This document shows positions 32,348 through 37,410 of a DNA stretch of 37,410 nucleotides, in pieces (positions within the stretch are counted from its first letter, which is position 1; each line of letters opens with the position of its first letter). The position numbers were made by a program, and so were the translations under genes. The notes beneath the pieces are model-generated. The model was given only the letters and a program-made list of their open reading frames with translations, was not told the DNA's origin and searched no databases. The stretch is from Rhodospirillales bacterium (GTDB taxonomy: Bacteria; Pseudomonadota; Alphaproteobacteria; Rhodospirillales; JANQFP01): assembly GCA_028277795.1 (NCBI GenBank), contig JANQFP010000152.1:1-37410 (forward strand). The letters run 5' to 3'.

Positions 32348-34502
32348 CGGGCACACACCGGGTGGCGGCGACGACGGACCGCCGCCGGCCCGCAAGCCCC
32401 CGGGCGGCGACGCTCCCATGGCCCGTGCCGCCGAGGCGGAGCGGCGGCTCGAGGACATCACCCGCCTGGTCTCCGACTGGATCTGGGAATGCGATGCCGA
32501 GTTCCGGCTGACCTTCGTCTCCCAGCGGGTGTCCGAGGTTCTGGGCGTGCACCCCATGGAGATGATCGGCCAGCGCCTCAGCGACCGGGGCCAGTTCCTG
32601 TCGCCGGAGGGCAACCCGATCTCGCTCGACTGGCACCAGCCGTTCCGCGATTGCCACTACGAGACCGTGGATCGCAGCGGCGCCAAGCGCCTGTTCCTGA
32701 TCAACGGACTGCCCTTCTACGATCCCACGTCGGGCCGTTTCAAAGGGGTCCGCGGCACGGCCGAGGACATCACCCAGCGCCGGCAGACCGAGGAGATGCT
32801 GGTCCGCCTGTCGCGGGCGGTCGAGCAAAGCCCTGCCCTGGTGGTGATCACCGATACGGACGGCGTCATCCAATACGTCAACCCGAAGTTCGTCGAGGTG
32901 ACCGGCTACACGGCGCGCGAGGCCATCGGCAGCCGACCCAGCATCCTCAAGTCGGGCCTCACCCCGACGGAGACCTACCAGGACCTGTGGGCGACCATCA
33001 CCGCCGGCAACGAATGGCACGGCGAGGTCTACAACCGCAAGAAGGACGGCGACTACTTCTGGGTGTCGGTCTCCATCTCGCCCATCCGCGCCCCCGACGA
33101 CACCGTGACCCACTTCGTCGGCGTCAGCGAGGACATCACCGCGCGCAAGTTCTACGAGGAGCGCATCCTGCGCCAGGAGTACTACGACGCCCTCACCGAG
33201 CTGCCCAACCGGACCCTGTTCTTCGACCGTCTGGGCCGGGCGCTGACCCGGGCGCGCCGCGACGACCACGAGTTGGCGCTGATGATCATCAACCTGGACC
33301 GCTTCAAGTTCGTCAACGACACCCTGGGCCACGAGGCCGGCGACCAGTTGCTGCGCGAGGCGGCGCGGCGCCTTTCCGCCATCATCGGGTCCACGGACTC
33401 CATCGCCCGCCTGGGCGGCGACGAGTTCACCATCACGCTGTCCAACCCCGGGGGGCGCTACCAGACCACCGAGGTGGTGTCCGAGATTCTGAGCGCCTTC
33501 GGCCGTCCATTCCGGGTCGCCGACACCGACGTCCACGTCTACGGCAGCGTCGGCATCGCCTTGTTCCCCGAGGACGGCGAGGACCAGTACAGCCTGCTCA
33601 AGAACGCCGACACCGCTATGCAGCAGGCCAAGGAGCGCGGCGGCAACACGTATCAGTTCATCACCCAGGACATGAACGCGCGGGCCGCCGAGTACCTGAC
33701 CCTCGGCAACGACCTGCGGTTCGCCCTGGAGCGGGACCAGTTGGAGGTCTTCTATCAGCCGGTGGTCGACATCCGCTCCGGGTCCGTGGTGGGGGCCGAG
33801 GCGCTGCTGCGCTGGCGCCATCCGGCGGCCGGGCTGATCGGGCCCAAGAAGTTCGTCCCCCTGGCCGAGGAGAGCGGCCTGATCGAGCCCATCGGCGAGT
33901 GGCTGCTGCACGTGGCCTGTCAGCAGAACCGGGAGTGGCGCGATCACAACCTGCCGCCGATCCGGGTGGCGGTCAACGTGTCCAGCCGCCAGTTCCGGCG
34001 CGGCCGGCTGGAGAAGGCGGTGGTCCAGGCCCTGGAGGACGCGGCCCTGGCCCCCACCCACCTCGGCATCGAGATCACCGAGAGCGCCTTCATCGAGGAC
34101 CTGGACGAGACCAACGCCATTCTCATGGAGTTGAGCCAGCTCGGCGTGGTCATTTCGGTGGACGACTTCGGCACCGGCTATTCGTCGCTGGGCTACCTCA
34201 AGCGGCTGCACCCGTCGACCTTGAAGATCGACCGCTCGTTCATCCACGACGTCACCACCAACCCGGACGCGGTGGCCATCACCGAGGCCATCATCGGCAT
34301 GGCCCACAGCCTCCAGATGACGGTCATCGCCGAGGGTGTCGAGACCTCCGATCAGCTCGAGTTCCTGCGCGGCAAGGGATGCCAGATGATGCAGGGCTTC
34401 CTGTTCAGCCCACCGCTGCTGGCCCGCGACTTCACCGAGCTGCTGCGCGAAGGCCGCCGTCTCGACACCGGCCCCGATCTGTTTTCGTTCGATCGCAATT
34501 AA
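32340..34502 (+). CDS. PAS-PAS-GGDEF-EAL cyclic di-GMP enzyme
   Basis: 720-residue cytosolic signalling protein; no membrane helix. The order is a Gly/Pro-rich start, PAS 1 (about 37-148), PAS 2 (158-272), GGDEF (280-440) and EAL (455-705). The cyclase motif RLGGDEF is intact at 357-363; the inhibitory RxxD site is not (STDS). EAL residues are intact: E487 (EALLRW), the Asn of VNVSSRQF, the Glu of ITESAF, VDDFGTGYSSL, LKIDRSF, AEGVET and QGFLFS. Both synthesis and hydrolysis of cyclic di-GMP are therefore possible, switched by the PAS domains. It ends 12 bp from the convergent antiporter gene. Confidence 0.93.
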   Translation: MGSGHTPGGGDDGPPPARKPPGGDAPMARAAEAERRLEDITRLVSDWIWECDAEFRLTFVSQRVSEVLGVHPMEMIGQRLSDRGQFLSPEGNPISLDWHQPFRDCHYETVDRSGAKRLFLINGLPFYDPTSGRFKGVRGTAEDITQRRQTEEMLVRLSRAVEQSPALVVITDTDGVIQYVNPKFVEVTGYTAREAIGSRPSILKSGLTPTETYQDLWATITAGNEWHGEVYNRKKDGDYFWVSVSISPIRAPDDTVTHFVGVSEDITARKFYEERILRQEYYDALTELPNRTLFFDRLGRALTRARRDDHELALMIINLDRFKFVNDTLGHEAGDQLLREAARRLSAIIGSTDSIARLGGDEFTITLSNPGGRYQTTEVVSEILSAFGRPFRVADTDVHVYGSVGIALFPEDGEDQYSLLKNADTAMQQAKERGGNTYQFITQDMNARAAEYLTLGNDLRFALERDQLEVFYQPVVDIRSGSVVGAEALLRWRHPAAGLIGPKKFVPLAEESGLIEPIGEWLLHVACQQNREWRDHNLPPIRVAVNVSSRQFRRGRLEKAVVQALEDAALAPTHLGIEITESAFIEDLDETNAILMELSQLGVVISVDDFGTGYSSLGYLKRLHPSTLKIDRSFIHDVTTNPDAVAITEAIIGMAHSLQMTVIAEGVETSDQLEFLRGKGCQMMQGFLFSPPLLARDFTELLREGRRLDTGPDLFSFDRN

Positions 34503-34514
34503 CGGGTCTGGCTG

Positions 34515-36212
34515 TCAGACCAGGAAGTAGAGCACCAGGTAGACGGCCAGCAGGACCACCACCCACATCACCATGTTGCCGGCGTGGATGGTGCGTGCCA
34601 GCACCCCTTCCGGTCCGTGGTGGCGAAAGACGCCCGCGATGGCATGGCGCACCAGGGCCACGGCGCTGCGGCGGAATCCCCGGTCCAGGGGCGCGAACGC
34701 GGCGACGAAGGCGGACACCAGGGCCGGCAGCCCCTTGCGGTAGGTGACGTCGAAATCCAGGTTGGTGGAGCGCAGCTCCGGCGGGTAGAGCCCGGTGAGC
34801 TGGAGCCAGGTGAAGGCCAGGGCCGAGAACATCAGGAGCTGGAGCTGGGTGATGACGTGGGCGGTCGTATAGGGCGCGAAGTCCACCGGGAACGGCAGGA
34901 TGTCGTAGAGCGGCTTGGGATAGACCCCGATGGCGATGCACAGGAAGGCCGTGATGCCCATGGCCAGCAGCATGTTCCACGGCGCCTCGCGCACCCGGAT
35001 GCCGCTGTCGTGGGCGAAGAAGGCGAAGAACGGGATCTTGATGCCCGAGTGGTGGAACACGCCGGCCGAGGCGAACAGAAGCACCAGCCAGGTGATGACG
35101 TAGCCCTCCTCCGCCGCCGCGGTGATGATCAGCGCCTTGCTGATGAAGCCGCTGAACAGCGGGAAGGCGGAGATGGAGGCGGCGCCGACGATGCAGAAGC
35201 CGGCCGTCCACGGCATGGACTTGTAGAGGCCCCCCAACTCCGAGCCCTTGATGGTGCCGGCGCGGAACAGCACCGCGCCCATGGACATGAACAGGAGCGC
35301 CTTGTAGAGGATGTGGCTGAAGGCATGGGCGACGCTGCCGTTGATCGCCATCTCGGTGCCGATGCCGATGCCGCACACCATGAAGCCGAGCTGGTTGTTG
35401 AGGCTGTAGGCCAGCACCCGGCGCAGGTCGTTCTCGATGACCGCATAGAAGATGGGGAACGCGGTCATGGTGGCGCCGATCCAGATCAGCATCTCCGTGC
35501 CCGCGTAGCCGCGGGCGAGCGAGTACACCGCCAGCTTGGTGGTGAAGGCGCTCAGCCACACGGTGCCGCCGACGGTGGCCTCCGGGTAGGCGTCCTGCAG
35601 CCAGTTGTGCAGCAGCGGGAAGGCGCATTTGATGCCGAAGGCGATGAAGATCAGCGTGGTGCCGGGGCTGACCACGCCCAGGTGGTCGAAGGCGAGCGAG
35701 CCGGTGTCGGCCACGTGCAGGATGGCCCCGGCCAGCAGGATGACGCCCGAGCCCACCTGGATAATCAGGTACCGCATGCCGGCGCGGTAGGCGCGGTCGG
35801 TGCCCCGGGCCCAGATCAGGAACACCGACGAGATGGCGGTGATCTCCCAGAACACGAACAGCGTGATCAGGTCGCCCGCGAACACGGCGCCGATGGCGCT
35901 GCCGGAATAGACCAGCGCCGACACCTGCTGCACCGGGTCGTCGTCCTGCAGGGCATAGAGAACGCTCAGGAACGCGGCCATGAAGAAGATGGTGCCGAAC
36001 ACCCGCGACAGCGCATCGATGCGCACCGTCTCCAGGGTGTAGCCGAGGAACGCCATCTGGCCGTAGACCCCGGCATCGACGCTCCACAGGTAGGCCAAGC
36101 CGAGGACCGGCAGCAGCAGCATGTAGGCGATGCGCACCGGCCCGCGGAGGAACGGCACGGCGGCCGCGCCGAGCATCAGGACGAGGCCGGGGCTGACGAC
36201 GCTACTCATCAT
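34515..36212 (-). CDS. NuoL/M/N-MrpD family proton antiporter subunit
   Basis: 565-residue polytopic membrane protein of the proton-conducting antiporter family (complex I NuoL/M/N, Mrp MrpA/D, energy-converting hydrogenases). Key charged residues inside helices are present: E123 (FVFWEITAISS), K195 with a nearby His (GIKCAFPLLHNWLQDAYPEA), and the later HAFSHILYKALLFMSMG. About 13-15 helices. Together with the partial subunit upstream it points to an Mrp-type Na+/H+ antiporter or complex I-like assembly; the exact complex cannot be named from this window. The start overlaps the 90-residue gene by 11 bp. Confidence 0.85.
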   Translation of the reverse strand: MMSSVVSPGLVLMLGAAAVPFLRGPVRIAYMLLLPVLGLAYLWSVDAGVYGQMAFLGYTLETVRIDALSRVFGTIFFMAAFLSVLYALQDDDPVQQVSALVYSGSAIGAVFAGDLITLFVFWEITAISSVFLIWARGTDRAYRAGMRYLIIQVGSGVILLAGAILHVADTGSLAFDHLGVVSPGTTLIFIAFGIKCAFPLLHNWLQDAYPEATVGGTVWLSAFTTKLAVYSLARGYAGTEMLIWIGATMTAFPIFYAVIENDLRRVLAYSLNNQLGFMVCGIGIGTEMAINGSVAHAFSHILYKALLFMSMGAVLFRAGTIKGSELGGLYKSMPWTAGFCIVGAASISAFPLFSGFISKALIITAAAEEGYVITWLVLLFASAGVFHHSGIKIPFFAFFAHDSGIRVREAPWNMLLAMGITAFLCIAIGVYPKPLYDILPFPVDFAPYTTAHVITQLQLLMFSALAFTWLQLTGLYPPELRSTNLDFDVTYRKGLPALVSAFVAAFAPLDRGFRRSAVALVRHAIAGVFRHHGPEGVLARTIHAGNMVMWVVVLLAVYLVLYFLV

Positions 36213-36474
36213 CGTCGTAGTAGTCCTCGGGCCGCATCAGGATGGTACGCAGCCACTTGGCCCCCAGCACCAGGCCGACGCAGACCACGAACCCGTAGAT
36301 GCCGTAGAAGCCGAACCACTCCTCGACCGCGTAGTGGGCGTGCTTGTGGTAGAAGGCATCGGCCACGAACAGGGCGGCGCAAATCGCGACCAGGATCCAC
36401 ACCACCTTGGAGACGTTCTCGGTGCGGTCCAGCCAGCGGGGCTTCTCGCCCTTGGGCGGCGGCCGGTGGGTCAT
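36202..36474 (-). CDS. Small two-helix membrane protein in antiporter operon
   Basis: 90 residues, not recognised. It has a basic Pro-rich start (MTHRPPPKGEKPRW), helix 1 about 22-41 (SKVVWILVAICAALFVADAF), a loop with HKHAH, helix 2 about 55-73 (GFYGIYGFVVCVGLVLGAKW) and a strongly acidic end (EDYYDDDE). The start ATG overlaps the upstream antiporter stop by 4 nt (ATGA) and its end overlaps the next subunit by 11 bp, so it is translated with both. It is likely a structural or accessory subunit of the complex. Confidence 0.75.
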   Translation of the reverse strand: MTHRPPPKGEKPRWLDRTENVSKVVWILVAICAALFVADAFYHKHAHYAVEEWFGFYGIYGFVVCVGLVLGAKWLRTILMRPEDYYDDDE

Positions 36475-37410
36475 GGCGCGCCTCCGGCCAGCGGCAGCAG
36501 GAACCGGTGCAAGTCGTCGGCATAGAAGAACAGGACCAGGCAGCCGAGTGACGTCACCGCAAGCGCCGCCACACAGAAGAGCGGCGCCTCCTGGATGCGG
36601 CCCGACCCGTGGCCGTGCCCCGCCTCCTCGCCGTGGTCGTGGCCCGGGTTGCCGCCGGCCGGCGCCGGCAGGAAGCCGCGGATTGCCACCGGCATCAGGT
36701 AGGCGATGTTCAGCAGCGACGAGATCATGAGCACGGCGATGAAGATGGTCTGTTCCGTGTCGGCGGCGGCCAGCGCCAGTTGCCACTTGCTCCACGTCCC
36801 GCCCATGGGCGGCAGGCCGATGACGCTCAGCGACCCGATGAAGAAGGCGGCGAAGGTGAGCGGCATGCGGCGGCCGAGGCCCCGCATCTCGCTGATCTCG
36901 GTCTTGTGGCTGGCGACCAGGATGGCGCCGGCGGCGAAGAACAGGGTGATCTTGCCGAAGGCGTGCATGGCGATGTGCATGGCGCCGCCGATGACGCCGA
37001 CCCCGGTCGCCAGCATGCCGCCGAGGACCACGTAGGAGAGTTGGCTGACGGTGGAGTACGCCAGCCGCGCCTTGAGGTTGTCCTTGGTCATGGCGACCAG
37101 GGAGGCGAGCAGGATGGTGGCCGCTGCCACGTAGGCCAGCCAGCCGCTGGCCCCCGTGTCCGCCAGCAGGTCGACGCCGAACACGTAGACCGTGACCTTG
37201 AGCACCGTGAACACGCCGGCCTTGACGACGGCGACCGCGTGCAGCAGCGCGCTCACCGGTGTGGGCGCCACCATGGCCGCCGGCAGCCAGCGGTGGAAGG
37301 GCATCAAGGCCGCCTTGCCGATGCCGTAGATGTAGAGCGCGAACAGGACCCCGATCATCAGCGGCGACGCCTTGCCGGCCAGGATGCCGCCGTCGCGGAA
37401 GTCCAGGGTG
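36471..37410 (-). CDS. NuoL/M/N-MrpD family antiporter subunit (5' end outside window)
   Basis: Partial gene. The frame is open through the right edge (TLDFRDGGILAGKASPLM before the first internal Met at 37358), so the true start lies beyond 37410. The visible 312 residues contain the diagnostic IGKAALMPFHRWLPAAMVAPTPVSALLHAVAVVKAGVF, the lysine helix MHAFGKITLFFAAGAIL and LSVIGLPPMGG. This is closest to MrpA/MrpD and NuoL. A His-rich cytosolic or periplasmic loop (GHDHGEEAGHGHGSGR) near the C terminus is unusual for the family. It is followed by the 90-residue gene. Confidence 0.88.
   Translation of the reverse strand, partial: TLDFRDGGILAGKASPLMIGVLFALYIYGIGKAALMPFHRWLPAAMVAPTPVSALLHAVAVVKAGVFTVLKVTVYVFGVDLLADTGASGWLAYVAAATILLASLVAMTKDNLKARLAYSTVSQLSYVVLGGMLATGVGVIGGAMHIAMHAFGKITLFFAAGAILVASHKTEISEMRGLGRRMPLTFAAFFIGSLSVIGLPPMGGTWSKWQLALAAADTEQTIFIAVLMISSLLNIAYLMPVAIRGFLPAPAGGNPGHDHGEEAGHGHGSGRIQEAPLFCVAALAVTSLGCLVLFFYADDLHRFLLPLAGGAP

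Noticed and set aside
1-37410. tRNA, rRNA, CRISPR, IS or prophage features
   Set aside because: None was recognised by reading. Short repeats exist only as described, and no transposase or integrase frame is present. A tRNA scan would be needed to exclude a tRNA formally.

Overview
The window is about 37 kb of dense, very GC-rich chromosomal DNA. It suggests an alphaproteobacterium, probably of the Rhodospirillales/Magnetospirillum type. The grounds are the DUF2336 protein beside a PAS-GGDEF-EAL protein, the Zur/Znu and Mod arrangement, the Mrp/complex I-like antiporter genes and the Anbu peptidase operon. This placement is inference from gene content; there is no rRNA or other marker gene. 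I saw no tRNA, rRNA, IS element, phage gene or CRISPR array.

Layout, left to right. (1) 0.1-6 kb: an FkbM-type methyltransferase (-) of lower GC, a Nudix ADP-ribose pyrophosphatase (+), then a sulfur amino acid cluster (+): cysteine synthase, two tandem ungapped rhodanese-type sulfurtransferases and a cystathionine beta-lyase. (2) 6-10.4 kb: a 49-residue membrane peptide gene, two tandemly duplicated LuxR-type regulators, and a PEP-CTERM surface/secreted protein whose upstream region holds a duplicated palindrome and a sigma-54 promoter. (3) 10.4-15.2 kb: a zinc locus, znuB-znuC-zur (-) divergent from znuA-hisI-COG0523 GTPase (+), with a perfect 19-bp Zur palindrome in between. (4) 15.1-16.7 kb: a second PEP-CTERM protein, an SGNH/GDSL esterase (-), also with a sigma-54 type promoter. 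(5) 16.7-17.9 kb: a CheY-like regulator and a convergent PilZ protein. (6) 17.9-20.6 kb: modABC for molybdate uptake behind a ModE-like dyad. (7) 20.8-22 kb: two unrecognised proteins, the second with a clear promoter and intrinsic terminator.

(8) 22-25.9 kb: a minus-strand operon for a molybdenum hydroxylase of the CO-dehydrogenase type (coxG, FeS subunit, FAD subunit, XdhC/CoxI-like factor, MobA-like cytidylyltransferase, NifU/IscU-like scaffold). It has overlapping stop/start codons at four junctions but no molybdenum-binding large subunit. (9) 26.1-30.8 kb: a plus-strand operon of circularly permuted ATP-grasp, alpha-E protein, transglutaminase and the proteasome-like peptidase Anbu, followed by a Panacea/SocA-type protein without a toxin partner. 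(10) 31.2-34.5 kb: a DUF2336 protein overlapping a large PAS-PAS-GGDEF-EAL protein. (11) 34.5-37.4 kb: minus-strand genes for two NuoL/M/N-MrpD type antiporter subunits separated by a 90-residue two-helix protein; the first of these runs off the right edge.

How the parts relate. modABC and the Cox-like operon both serve molybdenum enzymes. The Zur dyad probably controls both directions of the zinc locus and links zinc import to a zinc enzyme (HisI) and a metallochaperone. The two PEP-CTERM genes share a promoter type, which points to a common sigma-54 regulon. The ATP-grasp/alpha-E/transglutaminase/Anbu genes form a predicted but biochemically undefined peptide-ligation and proteolysis system, and the Panacea gene beside it is the most open question in the window.
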